DNA from: Prosopocoilus inquinatus
Taxonomy: Eukaryota; Arthropoda; Insecta; Coleoptera; Lucanidae
Length of the DNA: 64,000 nucleotides
Reading direction: 5' to 3'
Assembly: GCA_036172665.1 (NCBI GenBank)
Contig: CM069869.1
Location: 1,426,001-1,490,000 of the forward strand
The translations under genes were made by a program, and so were the position numbers. This document shows, in pieces, positions 1 to 12,786 of this stretch. Every line of letters begins with the position of its first letter. Position 1 is the stretch's first letter. A model generated the notes under the pieces. It was given only the letters and a program-made list of their open reading frames with translations, did not search any database and had not been told where the DNA came from.

Positions 1-2339
1 TAAACACTGAAACATGAAATAACATCCTTCCTGAAGCACTGTAAGCGTCGACATTATTCAAAAGGAAATAAACAAATATGCACAACATCCATCGTTAGTA
101 AGTTGGTACTGCAAATGGAGAATGACTATTTCTAGCTCTCGTTGACAGTGTTTATCGGATTTTAGTTACAAACCTGCATGAAAATCAGCGGATTTTTAAT
201 GATTTTAAAATTTCATTTGAAAGTTAAATCATTTTTCATATAAAAATTTAGAGTATTTTATTACTGTATACATCGTGTTCACGGATAGGTGATACAAGAG
301 GTATGAATGACCAGAAATATTTAGATGTCAAAACGCCGTTTAGCAGTTAATCTTCACTTGTTCTTGAGTTTATTGATATTTCGATTTTATTGCATTTAAA
401 AGCAATTTTTTTACCATTGTCTTCGGCGCTGGAATATTTAAATTCGTAAGAAAAGAAAAAAATATGTCACGCTTTCTGTTTTAACTCAGACGCTTTTGTA
501 CATTCGTTTTGAAATATTCCGGCCATAAAATGGTGTAAAATTCTCGAGGCATCGGCACTTTTCTCTGGTTTTAATTAAATAATATCGTTTGAAGTTTCTA
601 TTCTTAGATAGAATTGCCTCATCTTTTGATACATTTGCAAGCGCATATCATACGTTTCGTGATAACCGTTCAAAATTAATATGTCACGCGATTGAACAGT
701 CGCCGTTCAAGTTTTTTTACTGTGCGATTACAGTTTTTTGCGAATTAATATTTCGACGGACAGATTAAATTGGTTCCACTCTCTACCTTTAATGCCACTG
801 GATTTTCTTTATGTCATGTTAATACTCGTTGGTCCTCGTTGAGGTAACTGTGTTTCGTTTCATAAGTCATTCGTACGTTTGTAATTCGAATATTATCAGT
901 TTTTGGGTAATCAGACATTCGAATATTTTCGGTTTGGTTAAATGGATATTCGAATTAATTTTCTTTTAAAAAGAATTTCATTTCATATTCCAAGAATTTC
1001 TGAATATCATTATATATAGTATTCGGGACTTGTCCTCTTCAAATATTTTAAGTTTTGACTAATCTATGAAAAATTTACTGATACATGGATGCCATCAACT
1101 TAATTTTCAATAAAATTTATGATTCTTATTAAAAAGAAACATTATCAGTTCATTTTTGTTTTTAATTCTCGATAGGTAGCATCTTTGATATTTATTTTGC
1201 ATGCAGAAGCAAATTACGTACGTATTTCGAATTAAAACTAAGGCCAACTAAAGAGCTTAATCGACCTTGCACAGACACACACAGACACCCTCGTTATAAA
1301 TCACATCAAAAGTAGTCGTAATTACGTACGAAATTAGACCAATTTACTCGCTAAGTCAAAAGCTGAACTTAATTAAGTCAATTAAGTGCGCTGCTGTGAA
1401 ATATTCTACACTTACAAAGCCGCCGTAGCTCGAATTCGGCAAGCTTTCATATTTCGCGGATGCAATGTGAATGGAGTGAATATTCGGTAGGTACCGATAG
1501 CAAACGGTAAACACGTACCTCCAAACATTTTGACAGGGACCGATGAAAGTTTATGCAGAAATTTCCTAATGAAATTGTAATTAATACTGCACGGAACAAC
1601 CACTGGCGCGGGCTTTAATTAACACAAGTATTAAATTAACTTGTAAGGATTATGTTTGGGAGTTTAATCAGGCTAATGCCCTGGTGGAGTTCATGGACAT
1701 TGTTTATTATTACCGTTTTTGATACTTTCAATATTTGACACGTTCTTAATATTGATAGGGTTATAGTAATTATTCATGCGTTATGTTGGTACTGCATAGA
1801 ATACAGCAAATGATGCATACCAGTCCTTGTTTTAAAGTGAGAACATAGACAACGTCATGTACGCACGTAAAAGTGGTAGGCCAGGCCTTTAACCTTTTTT
1901 TTATCTTTTTAAAATTGTTAGCACTCTGTTCTGGTGAGCATTTGTTCGGTGGATAGTCTCTTCCAGTCTTCTCCTTTCATTATCTTCACCTCGCTTATCG
2001 CGGATAGGCTGCATCTTCAAATGGACAGAGCCGTCGTATTCCCTGCACTTTTCCGCATCGCTTTGGGAAAAATTATTTCGGCGCTAGGACGACGTTTAAG
2101 TGTCGAAAAAAGATTCTGAAATCTACAAAGTGTAAGATCCTGAGAAATCCGTACCTGGTACCGCCTGGCGGTGGTGGATTTTCAAAAATTGTGTGACCAA
2201 TATCCAAAAATAAGACAGTTATAATAAGCGCGAGAGACATCTGAAGTGTCAGAAAATTAAGTGATATTCAAGGTGACGCTATTAAAGATACTAGGTTAGA
2301 GTTAGTTTTCACAAGCAATTTTTGTTTCATTTGAAATAA
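1..2339. other. AT-rich non-coding stretch
   Basis: No gene, RNA gene or recognisable mobile-element protein is visible here. The few open frames are short, start anywhere and resemble no family I know. I see nothing beyond AT-rich unique-looking DNA with TTAATTAA-type runs. Confidence 0.6.
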
Positions 2340-2905
2340 GTCACGCCTTAAATTAAACTCAAATCATTTTAAAGAAAAAAACAAAACATATCTGCAACTC
2401 GGAGTGCACCATGTCCTTGTCCCCAAAGTCCCCAAAGGGAAATGCACCGACCTTAAATAGCACACTCGGTCGGGAGGATCGATCTAAGTAAAGCGCCACC
2501 CTGTGAAAATGCTGATGTTTCCGCCTGATGGAAATTATTCCACAGGGAAAAAAGTCGGGAAAGACCACACCGAACAAGCAAGTAAACCAACAAAAAAATA
2601 GACCGAAATGTAAATGTACGCGTTTATTTTTAGACTGACGTAAAACGGTTTTTAAAAATATGGGAAATGAAAGTCGGTTTGTTTCGTCATGAACTAACGA
2701 TTGTAATGCGTCAATTCCGCTAGCGAATTTGGACAAAAAAAAAGAAACCGCCGCAAAACAGTCGTCTGGCCAGCCAGAAGAATTGCGACACGTAAATAGT
2801 CCGATCCGTTTGAATGTTAAAATGTGAAACGCAAACATCGGTTTCGGTTAACAGCACGAATGACTTATTAATTTGACTATTGAAAACTATAGAAAAACTC
2901 AACCC
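2340..2905 (-). repeat. Interspersed repeat, copy 1 (partner at 52.96-53.48 kb)
   Basis: Read on the minus strand, this segment matches the plus strand at about 52960-53480. Shared blocks in the same order include GGCCAGACGAnTGTTTTGCGGCG and later CACAGGGTGGCGCT followed by a CGACC-rich stretch. The segment encloses a 159-codon minus-strand open frame, but the partner copy does not keep the same frame. I therefore read the frame as chance and the DNA as a dispersed repeat. The family is unidentified. It could be an untranslated part of a non-LTR element, because the 52.96 kb copy sits next to 293-bp units that also occur beside a reverse transcriptase fragment at 29 kb. Confidence 0.55.
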
Positions 2906-3120
2906 GTTAGTATAAAGGGAAATAAAAACAACACGAGAGCGAAGCGCAAAACAAAATAAGAAATGTAAAAGGGAAAGGGATTCCCGCTCTTGACGTTCCG
3001 TTGATTATCGGCGATGCTAGAAGACGCTCGGGCAAGTGACTATTCGTCTCCTCGGCGAATGCGGAATGGATTTCGGCACTTACTTATCCAGAAAGTAAAA
3101 AAAAGCGTTCTGGCTGAAAA

Positions 3121-3151
3121 AATACCCAACAGGTGCACACAAATGGGTCTG

Positions 3152-3182
<31 letters not shown>

Positions 3183-3885
3183 CCAGCGAAATACAATTCC
3201 GAGGAGAATAGACAAGCCAAAAACCGCCTCTTAAATAAACAGGGAGAAAATTACATTCAGAACTTGCAACACAAAATGGCGTGGTTTACCTGACGGCTTA
3301 AGCGGCGGACAATAAGTGGTTGAGCGCGATGAATCCACCTGTCGCGGTGTGCAAAACTGGCTACTAACAATTTCAGCTTCAAAATGCGTTTTGCATTAAT
3401 CTGCTAGTAGCCAGGCTCGAAGAATACCCAACAGGTGCACGCAAATGGGCCGGGGATATACACGTACACACACACACCCAGCGGAATACAATCCAGAGGA
3501 GAAAAAACACAAAATACATTCAGAACATTCAAAACAAAATGGCGTGGTTTACCTTACGACATAAGAGGCGGCAAATATTTGTTGAACGCCATTAATCCAC
3601 CTGTCTCGGTGTACAAAAATTGCTATTAACAATTTCAGCTTCAATATGCGCTTTCCATTAATCCGCCAGAATACTCAACAGGTGCTCGCAAGGCCGGAGG
3701 GCGGGGGTGGAGAGGAATGGGAACACACTCATGGGAATACAATCAAGAGGAGGAAAGACAAGCCAAAAACCGCCCTTTAAATAAACGAGGAGAAAATTAC
3801 GTTCAAAACTTACAACACAAACTGGCGTGGTTTACCTTACGGCGTAAGCGGCGGCCAATAAGTGATTGAACGCGGTGACACACGT
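3121..3885. repeat. Three-unit tandem repeat (~250-300 bp unit)
   Basis: Three imperfect direct units begin with AATACCCAACAGGTGC or a close variant at about 3121, 3423 and 3670. Each carries, in order, a CA-rich or purine-rich block, AAAATTAC.TTCA.AAC, a GGCGTGGTTTACCT block and a GCGGC.AATA.GT.TTGA.CGC block. Units 1 and 3 share an AGACAAGCCAAAAACCGCC block that unit 2 has lost, which explains the different spacings (about 302 and 247 bp). No protein is conserved between units. This is a small local satellite or a decayed tandem duplication. Confidence 0.8.
3155..3182. repeat. (AC)n microsatellite
   Basis: A pure AC dinucleotide run inside the first unit of the tandem repeat. A shorter CA run occupies the equivalent place in the second unit. 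Confidence 0.9.
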
Positions 3886-5040
3886 GCGATTACTACGCTT
3901 GATGTCTTACAACAAATGGAGGCAGGGAGCGACTTGATCGAGGACACGATAAATCAATCCTGTGCGGAGATCGACACCAACCTAACTACATCCAAGGGTA
4001 CCAACTCGTAAAAGCAAAATCCGCACGTTGCAGTATGTTGATATGAGCTTGTAAATAGTTTAATATTTAAGACAGCGTAAGTTAATACAAATTTTAAGTA
4101 AATTCAAAATATTTATTAGTTGGAATTAATTTTTCAACTGTCAACTTGTCAAATCCGCGTGGTGGTACTGTAATCGATGCGTAACGGAGTCGAGAGTAAG
4201 GGTGTCATGACGACGGAAAAATCAACAAATTCTAGGGGTATTTATTGGAGAGATTTTAATGTATTATTAAACAGTAAACTAATCTAGGCAAGACGAGTAG
4301 AAACGTGCTGAATACCAGACTTGCTGGATAAAGCCGTATCGTGAATATCAGAACCCGCGAAACAGTTCTAGATACTACGATTTGCAAACTTTTCCGTAAA
4401 TAAGAATTAAAATTGTACGGTACGAACATCATCGTTTCTGTATACATGGAAACCACTCATAATTATAGAGCTTTCGAACGAGCTCGTACTTCATAACGAT
4501 TTCTCTAAAACCTAATAATTCTTCGCGGCATTGTTACATTGTTTGCTCAAGACGGCGGAAACCAAACACATGAAAACGTACGTATTTATTACTTCTTCGT
4601 GTTACTTGCGTCGAGTTTGCTCGCAGGACTACTTACAAGTGCATTGTTATAGTTTAAATTGAAATTATTTACATTCTCGGCGGGAATTGTCGTTCAGAAC
4701 ACGGACTCTCTCCCCTGTCTGGTTACATTCGTGCTCCTGTTTATTCAATGTTTTAACACGTACGTCTGTGTTACAAAGCGGAGGTTTCCGAACTCGTACC
4801 TACTTCCAGCGTTGAATAGTTCACCCGCATCGGCTTATTTGTACAGTCGACGCGTTTGAAATGTTGTCTCCCGATTCGTGCAAGAAGAATTTCAACGAAT
4901 TTTTTTTTTTTTTATAAAAGAGGAAACTCTGAGCACGTGTTTCATTCGAAATTGAATGTGAATATTTATAAAATATAATCAAATGCAGGCAACGTATCTT
5001 TAGATTAAGGGCTAACTGTAAAATAACAATAATGCATAAA
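3886..5040. other. Non-coding stretch
   Basis: No gene or mobile-element domain is recognisable. Two open frames of about 66 codons show no motifs and no neighbouring support. Confidence 0.55.
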
Positions 5041-5189
5041 AGATGTCAGTCTCAGTGTCAGATCACAGGAGTTGTAAAAGGTGGCACCACAACTTACCTC
5101 TTCGAGTCGACAATATAGTACAGTAGAAATGAAGAAATATCTAATATTGCCACCACCTGAATGAATTTACTTTAGCTCCTGAATAATTA

Positions 5190-5530
5190 ACGGGAACGGT
5201 GGGTGACAAGCTAGCGCTGAGAAAGACACTTCAGCAGTCCCGAGCCAGTACTCAATTGAAGAACGGGCGGGGTCAAAAAAGTCTAAGGCGCCAGGAGAAC
5301 AACCCCCCAGCTGATGCTATGCGCTGGGGAACCCGTTCTCCAAGGGTCGCAGCGTGCGCTAAAATTTCGAAAACTTTCAGGAGGATATAACACACGTACA
5401 TGCAAAACAATTGGTTCGTGACCACAAAAACAACACTATGTATTAAATCGAATGTTATTATTTACAATTTAAATTCACATCGATACTCGAGTCTAACTTA
5501 GAGGCCAAACGTACGTAGGAGGCGTTAACT
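5190..5530 (+). repeat. Dispersed repeat fragment, related to 19.92-20.11 kb
   Basis: The block with CGCAGCGTGC, AAAATTTC and an AGGA.ATAT tail, ending in GACTCTAAC-like and ACGTACGTA-like stretches, recurs in the same order at about 19925-20110. A 63-codon open frame at the start is rich in Arg and Lys and resembles no family. The segment could be part of an LTR or an untranslated region, but I cannot find matching terminal repeats or a primer-binding site. Confidence 0.35.
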
Positions 5531-5935
5531 ATAGGCCACTCAGACTGTTAACTGTTATTAACTATAAAATAATATAAATCTTGACAATACCTGAAACGGT
5601 AACTTGTTATTTACAAACAAAACGTAACCAGAGATTACTCAATACGACAAATGACTCTGATGCACTCACCAGTAGTTATATAAAATGATGGTCATTTAAA
5701 ATCGTGACGTCATTTTGGTCATTTTGCAGTCATTGTCAACCGTTTAACTCTAAACAGGCGCACTTTTATGTATACGCATATTAAATGAAATAAATATAAA
5801 TTTTTACAAAACAACAAAGGTAATATTCTACAATACAATTTCATAAATTCTTACAATTTATAGATAAGGCATCCAACATACCCACAACTGAAATTAAAAT
5901 CTTTTAGCTAAATAAGCTTATTAAAGTTTATTAAC

Positions 5936-6125
5936 GCCGGAACGGTCCAAGTGGTAGAGGGCCAAGCCAGTCTTGCAATCGAGAGCTCGTGAATCCGCAC
6001 CGCGCTCGGTGGTGGTGGGTATCCACTTCAGATACCCTTCAGTGTTGGGTTGGGCTGGATACCCTTCAGTGTTGGATATACGATTCCACACTGTTTCCCC
6101 TTTAACGGCAAATAGGTTTGAAAGT
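5936..6125 (+). repeat. tRNA-derived SINE-like element (decayed)
   Basis: The head resembles a tRNA: GGTCCAAGTGGTAGAGG at about 5944 matches a polymerase III box A with one change, and GCTCGTGAATCC at about 5986 looks like a box B with a one-base insertion. Their spacing is normal for a tRNA promoter. Downstream, an 18-bp block starting GATACCCTTCAG occurs twice, at 6031 and 6058, a 27-bp period. The tail is A-rich. A tRNA-derived SINE is the simplest reading. No clear target-site duplication was found, so the ends are approximate. Confidence 0.5.
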
Positions 6126-6699
6126 AACCAAACGAACAAAATTGAAGAATAAACAAAAAATCATTTAAAAAAAAAGAAACTGGAGAAATATTTAAAAATA
6201 AAAAGAGCTATTTAGTAAATCGTCTGATTTTTTTAATTTGATTTGTCTTCGACATTAGTATTTGAATCTTCATCAGTGTCGGTATATCTGAACTAATTGA
6301 GTAGATCTCTTTACGTTTCACAGTTAATTTAATTTGTTTCTTCTTTTTGTGTTGATATTGCCATAAGCACTAAATGATCTTGTTTGCGTTTTACGTGAGG
6401 TATTTTTCCAATACATGCCCATCCGCCTGTCTGCATGTGTCTGTGACAATAGTTTATTAAGATGACAGTCATTTCTAAAAACGACAGTCTTTCATTAAAA
6501 GTGATCCCCATGTACGGTTAACAAGGTCATTTTTAAAATGATCCAACATTGTGACGTGACCGCCATTTTTATTGTGACCACTGTCATGACCAGCGTCATT
6601 TAAGGAACTTACATCACTGCTCACAAGTGCCGAAATAACTGATCCTGAGTAATACGCACCCTGCATTAACGAAATAACAATATTAAACGATATGTTATC

Positions 6700-7590
6700 G
6701 TTTTGTGGTCCGAAAGTTGCTTATACTGTAAGCTGTTGTCAAACGCTTCGCCGAGTTGGCGTTGCGTTCCATGGAACGGTGACCTTCTAATAGGACGCTA
6801 TGTTATAGGGCGTCGTTCTTCAAATGACGTCGAAATAGGTTGACAGTAAACGGAAAAATATTGTCGAAAGATAGAAGATTCGAAAAGCTACACTAAGTAG
6901 GAACTAAATAAGCGGATTTCTCTCTGGGAACAAATAAATCTAATATGAGCATGGGTCGTTGGACTGGTGTCACATAAATACCTGACCGTTTAACGCAAAA
7001 ACAGAAAATCCGCTCGGAATGAGTCAGTACTGCCGATTACACGAATGTTGTTACCAAATTCCCTAAATAAAACGATTAAAAATATTGCTTGCGGTTGTGA
7101 AAAACTCCAAACTTGTTTTAATTCACCGATTTGACTTTTCTCTATCTAAGAAGCGGATTTTTTTGTGAGAACAAAGAAATCTAATTTGGGCTTGAGTCGT
7201 TGGAATGACGTCACATAAATACCTGACCGCTTAACGCAAAAACGAAAGATGCGCTTGAAATAAGCTGTTTATAGCAACTCCATAGGGTCACGACGCCCAA
7301 GTAATATCAGCTATCACTGTAGCTGATTCTAACCTTGCCTAACAAATTGAAACAATTTATGGAAGTAAGTACACGTATCTGTACCTCGTGCTGGCGTAAT
7401 GCCGATTGACGATAGAGCAAGAGGCCAATTTCGGGCAATCAGATTACAGTTACAGATAACGTGACTTCCAAACCCAATTAGAGCGTAATACCAACGCGTC
7501 TAAACAGGAAACGAACAATTTGGCCAACGGTCAACAACTATATGAATATTTAAAAGAACCAGGGAAATAAACTGTAACAGAAAGCGGTTA
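6700..7590 (+). repeat. Dispersed repeat with internal ~240-bp duplication
   Basis: The block AAGCGGATTT...ACATAAATACCTGACCG...TTAACGCAAAAAC occurs at about 6909 and again at about 7150, so the element carries an internal tandem duplication. The second half, including an AACTGTAACAGAA end, matches 22900-23420 in the same order. A weaker relative is seen at 20510-20900. No coding capacity is visible. This may be a non-autonomous element, but terminal inverted repeats are not obvious. Confidence 0.55.
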
Positions 7591-8558
7591 TTTTTAAGAA
7601 GTATATTTACAAAAGAGAATACTCTTATAGCTGTTTTACAAAATACAACTCCACATCTGCAAAAACTTACACAATAAATAGAATAAATATAAGCAGAATA
7701 AGCAAGGATGGAAATTTTCGGTCTTTAAATTACGCAGCTATTCGTTTTTGAAGCTTCATTAATACCTTACCGACAGTAGTTTAATTTAAAATATCATGGT
7801 ACACGATGATTTTATAAAAGTAGTGAAACACAGCACACCTTGGAAAAGCAATTGCCTTTCCTCCGCGAGTATCAAACTAGAGTAAAAATTACTGGATTTA
7901 ATTAAATACATATAAACTCTTTATTTTAAGAAAGAATCACCCGGTATCCAGATGAGACTCGTGCCTTGCTGGGCTCTTGAATCCACGTGAAAAAATGAAG
8001 AACTGTTAATTATTTATATCACCTAACCTCATGTGCCAACTCCCGCTGCATTTCAGGGCGTCTATTCAGCTGTAAAGAACCTGAGTTCGTACTCCATAAA
8101 ATTTCCTTAGTCTCAAAATTTTTACTTTGAAGGCATATTTTAAACAAATATATTGAAACAAGTATCCACTTGTATGCAATGGTGATCTATTTTTAGGCAT
8201 GAATCATGCGTTGCTTAATCAGAATCTAATTGCAATGCAAATGCAATTGATTCGGAAATCTTGATCGGTTTTCTGATCCTTTATAAAGTGACGGAAAACG
8301 GAGGTAATTAACGCACAATAACATATAGCGAGACGACGCGAAGGCGAATTATTCGCGCGTGTGTGTGTTCATCACGGACCTCTGATTCCACTTTCATGAA
8401 TTTTTGTAAGCTCTGAGAATTATTTGCTACTTTGTTTCAATGACTAACACAGGCTTTCATTCTTTATTTTATGTGTTCTTTTTTGTATGATGTGCGATCT
8501 CATGTTTTTCCTTCTCCAAGAAAATTGTTTTAATTATACAGCCCCAATTTTTTTTTTA
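7591..8558. other. Non-coding AT-rich stretch
   Basis: Nothing recognisable. No open frame longer than 60 codons and no clear repeat structure. Confidence 0.55.
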
Positions 8559-9256
8559 AGATCTGGAGGTCAGACTATGTCTATTACATGTTTTTGGGGT
8601 CGCGGAATCAAAATTCATGATATATTTAACTCTATCACGTCAGGTTGTACCAATAACCCGATATAACCCTATAACCCAAGCTGTCATGTCCTTTTAAACA
8701 CAAGATCCTGTAAAGGGAGCTATGCACCCACATTTAACCCCGATCCCCCTAACCCCATAATCCTATAACCCCACAACCGATAACTCCAATAACCACGTTA
8801 CTCGGTAGATTGATTTGATCTCTCATCGCGGGCATATCGCAGGATAAATCAGGGCTCTATAAACGGAATATATTAAAATCTCTAATCATCCAACACCTAA
8901 CCTTTCACTCCATAATATCATAACACCGTAACCATGGTATTTTTGAAATTGACGGAGAATCTACTGAAGATGATGGGAAACTGGGAGCCAGTAACAATGG
9001 ACACTATTCTCCTTGCATCAAACAATCCAACTACTGCGAGACATGGTTTTTGGAAAAATTTATGGTGTTATAGGGTTATGGGGTTGAGAGATTATAGGGT
9101 TTAATGTATTCTGTTTATAGAGCCCTGATATATAAGAGGTCAAGTCAAATTACTAACGTGATTGTTAAGTTATTGGTAACGGGGTTATAGGGTTATGAAT
9201 TTAGGGGGTTTGGTGTTAATAGGGTGACAGGTTGTGGGTGTACAGCTCCCTTTACA
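8559..9256. mobile_element. Foldback-like element, copy A
   Basis: Two long inverted arms (roughly 8706-8945 and 9055-9262) are built from degenerate motifs such as CCCTATAACCCCATAACC on one side and GGGTTATAGGGTTATGGGG on the other. They flank a unique loop (about 8946-9045) containing GACGGAGAATCTACTGAAG. The left end continues outward from GATCTGGAGGTCAGACTATG. The matching right outer end is missing, and copy B begins there instead. Foldback elements of this type have long, internally repetitive inverted arms. No open frame is present, so the element is non-autonomous. The superfamily is unknown. Confidence 0.65.
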
Positions 9257-9915
9257 GGATAAAATAATTTTCTTTTCGATCTGAAGGTTAGACTATGTTT
9301 ACCACATATTTTTGAGATCGCTGAATCCGAATCCGCGATCCATTTAATTCCATCACGTCAGGTTTTACCAATAACCCCATATAACCCCAGAATTCAAGCA
9401 GTCAAATCCTATTACACACAAACGATCCTGTAAAGAGAGCTGTGCAACCACGACCTGTAACCCTATACGTTTAACTCCAAACCCCCTAACTTCATAACCC
9501 TATAACCCCATAACCGAGACTTCATTAACCGCGTTAATCAGTAATTTGACTTGATCTCTTATCGCGGGATATATCAGGGCTATATAAATAAAATACATTA
9601 AACCCTATAATCGCTTAACCCCATAACCTTTAACTTCAATAATCATATTACGCGGTAGTTCGATTGTTGCAAGGAACATAGTCTACCTCGTTATTGGCTC
9701 CCAGTTTCATCATCTTCAGTAGATTCTCCGTCAATTTCAAAAATATCATGGTTACGGGTTTAGAGGGTGATGGGGTTAGGTGTTGGACGATTAGAGAGTT
9801 TAATATATTTCCTTTATAGAGCCCTGATAAGTCCCGCGATGAAAAATCAAGTTAAATTACTGATTAACGTGGTTATTGGATTTGGATTTGGATTCAGTGA
9901 CCCCGAAAACGTGTA

Positions 9916-9923
9916 GTAGACAT
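9916..9923 (+). repeat. 8-bp target-site duplication, left (GTAGACAT)
   Basis: An identical GTAGACAT stands at 13074-13081, directly outside the other end of the inserted element. An 8-bp duplication is the hallmark of hAT transposition. Confidence 0.85.
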
Positions 9924-9930
9924 TAGTGAT

Positions 9931-10245
9931 GCGACGAGTCGAGTAGACTCGCTATCAGACTCGATTCTCAAAGGTACTCATTGTACTCGAGTAACTAATT
10001 CTGTGAACCCGAGTCAGCGGTACTCGAGTCGACTCGAGTACGATACAAGTACTCGAGTATCGACTTTAGAATTTATAGACTCGTCATCAGACTCGAGTCC
10101 CAAAGGTATTCGTTCTACTCGAGTAACTATTGCAGTGACACCGAGTCAGTGAAACTCGAGTCAACTCGAGTTCGATTCAAGTAATTCGAGTACCGAATTT
10201 AGAATTAAATAGCGCTGCAACGAGTCGAGTAGACTCGATGTCAGA
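9931..10245. repeat. Left subterminal palindrome array (ACTCGAGT)
   Basis: Two units of about 130 bp plus part of a third contain many GACTCGAGTC, ACTCGAGT and CGAGTCGACTCG motifs. The order GACTCG, TCAGACTCGA, AAAGGTA.TC, TACTCGAGTAACTA is repeated. In hAT elements, short repeats near the ends serve as transposase-binding sites. That role is inferred here from position and density. Confidence 0.75.
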
Positions 10246-10858
10246 CTGGATTTTATTGGATTCTCTTTATAGAGCCTCCTCATCAGTTGGTAACGAGTGA
10301 ATGAGTACCGAGTTTAGAATTGAGATTATGCGTGTAGGCAACAAGCGTTAACGTTTGACAAGTTTCATTCGTTTTAGAAGTACTATGCTTTTGCTAAACC
10401 AGTCGACTGCCGCAATAACTTACTGTGACAGTCAGACGCTTGATATCGGGGGGGCTTGGCGGCGGTCATTGTTTTTTTTATTTTATGAAAAAGACAACAT
10501 AAAAAATGAATAAGTCCCAAAATTTCAAAGGGAGTACAGTTTTTTGTAACTGAAAAGGCTGTTAAATATTGTTAAATAAAAACTGAAGACTCATACTCAT
10601 TTAATGAATAATTTGTGGCTCTATATTCTACATTTTGTTTTCTTTTAAATAAATTACATAGTAAATAAGTTTTTCTTTTTATTTTACACAGTGCCTGCAC
10701 ACTTTATTATGAGACATATCAAATAATATTACATAGTTACAAAATTTTAAATTTATCTGAACTGCCAGAATATATTAAAAAAGAAAACACGTGACGATCG
10801 GCAATCAAGTAAAATATAGAATGAACTTTGTTATTTTAAACGGAACGTTCAATATATA

Positions 10859-11086
10859 GTTGAAAACAAAAAAAGTAGACAAATTACTGTTTCCTGTAAT
10901 TATTCTTCCTCAAAATGCTATAGAGTAAAGCCGAATTCACAGATTTTACCACAGTTTTATACTTGTTAATTTTGAAAGATTTAAAATTTTTTAAAAATTA
11001 TTTATGAAGTCGTCTTTAATCACTTCCATTTTCAGAAAGAATAATTATAGGAAACTGTAATTCGTCTACTTTTTTTGCTTTCAACT
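10859..11086. repeat. Nested inverted repeat inside the hAT-like element
   Basis: The left arm (10859-10910) and right arm (11034-11086) are near-complementary over about 52 bp and contain a shared AAAAAAAGTAGAC block. The arms enclose about 120 bp. Such a structure suggests a palindromic MITE inserted in the larger element, although no target duplication was identified. Confidence 0.6.
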
Positions 11087-12349
11087 GTAAAGTCGCCATA
11101 TATGGAATATCCATTCTTTGGGCCATCATAAATTCTGAACTAAGATACTAAATACTCAGATATTTTAATTAAAAATACTTTATGTTGTTTTCCAGCGGTT
11201 GTATATAATAAATTTAAGAAATACATATTTTTGGGGAAAATTCTGAAACAAATTTAAAAAACTGCATTTTCTTGATATTATTTAAAATGGCGGATAATAT
11301 GGAATAGTCAGTTGGGGTGACATGAAATAAGAGAAAATGTGCAATACTTTGAATTAATAAGGTAAAATATCAACTGTTGTACTAATCTACACTATAACAA
11401 ACTAACTTTGGTGTAAAAAAACACTTTTATTTTAAAAAATACGCCAAAATACATTTTTCTCGTACCGCGCGAAAACTTCTAAAACGATAAATTCACAAAA
11501 TCATGTACTGTAAAGTTATGCAGTCTTACCAGCTAAGAACCTTTGTAGTAATGACCTATAACACTGAAGCTCATGTTAATGCCAGAGTCGTTTAACAGAT
11601 GGCGCTTCTTATTTCAAAAATACGAGGTATTCCATATTAGCCGGTCTATTCCACATATGTATGTATGGTGACTTTACTCTACATATTTTCTTGGATTAAG
11701 AAAAATACTTAATTCCTAATTCAAAATATAGGTACATGTTTATGTTGTTTTGTTTATTTGCATTTTCATTTTTTTACGATATTTAAAAATGTGTATTTAT
11801 TTTAGTAGACCTTTGCATTAACAAGAGCTTTTAATGCGTAACAGAAGCTAATTGTAATTAACAGACAAAACGTTAACAGTTAGAACAAATTAACATTATA
11901 GAGAAGATCAAATTAAAGACTTTTTGTTAATAAACTTTAAGTAAAAATCAGTAACTAGAAAGTTACAAGAGTTTAATGTAAAATTAATTAATAAGTAAAA
12001 GTTACTATACCTGTAGTAATATTTTACGTTTTAAATTTTGGTATTTTAAAAAAATCTCGTCGCGTAAAAGTTACGGATATTTCACTTTTGTGTCGATTAA
12101 AGAAGAAATTAAGAAACTTAACTGTAACTCTTTTAGGCTTTTGGTCAAAAACTAATTAAGAGAAAAGCTTATAATAATTTCAAGCTCAAATATCATGAAA
12201 AGTATGAAACCAAATAAAGACAAACTACAAATTGTTGGAATTAGGAATCTTTCTTAATTAAAAAAAAATATGTTGCGAGTTTAACATGAATGCTTCTACG
12301 GCCGTCATCCATGATTGAATTGGCTACCGGTTGAAAACACGTCATTACT

Positions 12350-12522
12350 ATTTCTTCCACTGCCGTCATTTCGCCCTTCATTGTAGAAGAACCTCCTCAG
12401 GACTGATATTGCTGGCTGCAGCTTTTTCCTAGTCGTTGAAACTGACGGGAAGCAATAGAACACCATTAGCAGCTCTGAGGAATTTCTTCTGCAATGAAGA
12501 GCAAAACGTCGGCATAGGAAAT
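12350..12522. repeat. Second nested inverted repeat inside the hAT-like element
   Basis: The left arm around 12350-12408 (ATTTCTTCCACTGCCGTCATT, then CTTCATTGTAGAAGAA) pairs with the right arm around 12461-12522 (TTCTTCTGCAATGAAG, then ACGTCGGCATAGGAAAT). The match is imperfect. This GC-richer block stands out in the AT-rich interior and is probably an older nested element. Confidence 0.5.
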
Positions 12523-12786
12523 ATTTTGATGCGGTTCCAAACGAAATCAGTCATTTGGGTTTCCGATCGGCACTTGTTTAATTTTTTCTTAATAATTTCT
12601 TGATTCAAACAAATTCCTAAAAGTTACATTTTACATATTTTGGATAACGTATCTAAAATAGAGTGTTGATAACGTTAAAAATATAAACAAAAGCACTGCA
12701 CCTTTAATCTATCGATTCTACTAACAGTAAAAAAGTAACGTCATGAGTACTCATATCTCCGGGTTCAGTTAAACGTTCGAAACTTT

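Noticed and set aside
2359..2838. 159-codon minus-strand frame as a gene
   Set aside because: The partner repeat at 52.96-53.48 kb does not preserve this frame, and the translation has no known domain.
5190..5530. Solo LTR
   Set aside because: No TG...CA termini with a short target duplication and no second LTR could be identified, so it is kept only as a dispersed repeat.
8640..9800. CCCTATAACCCC-like words as an internal telomere array
   Set aside because: The words are degenerate, differ from TTAGG- or TTAGGG-type repeats, and are arranged as inverted arms around a unique loop, which fits a foldback element better.
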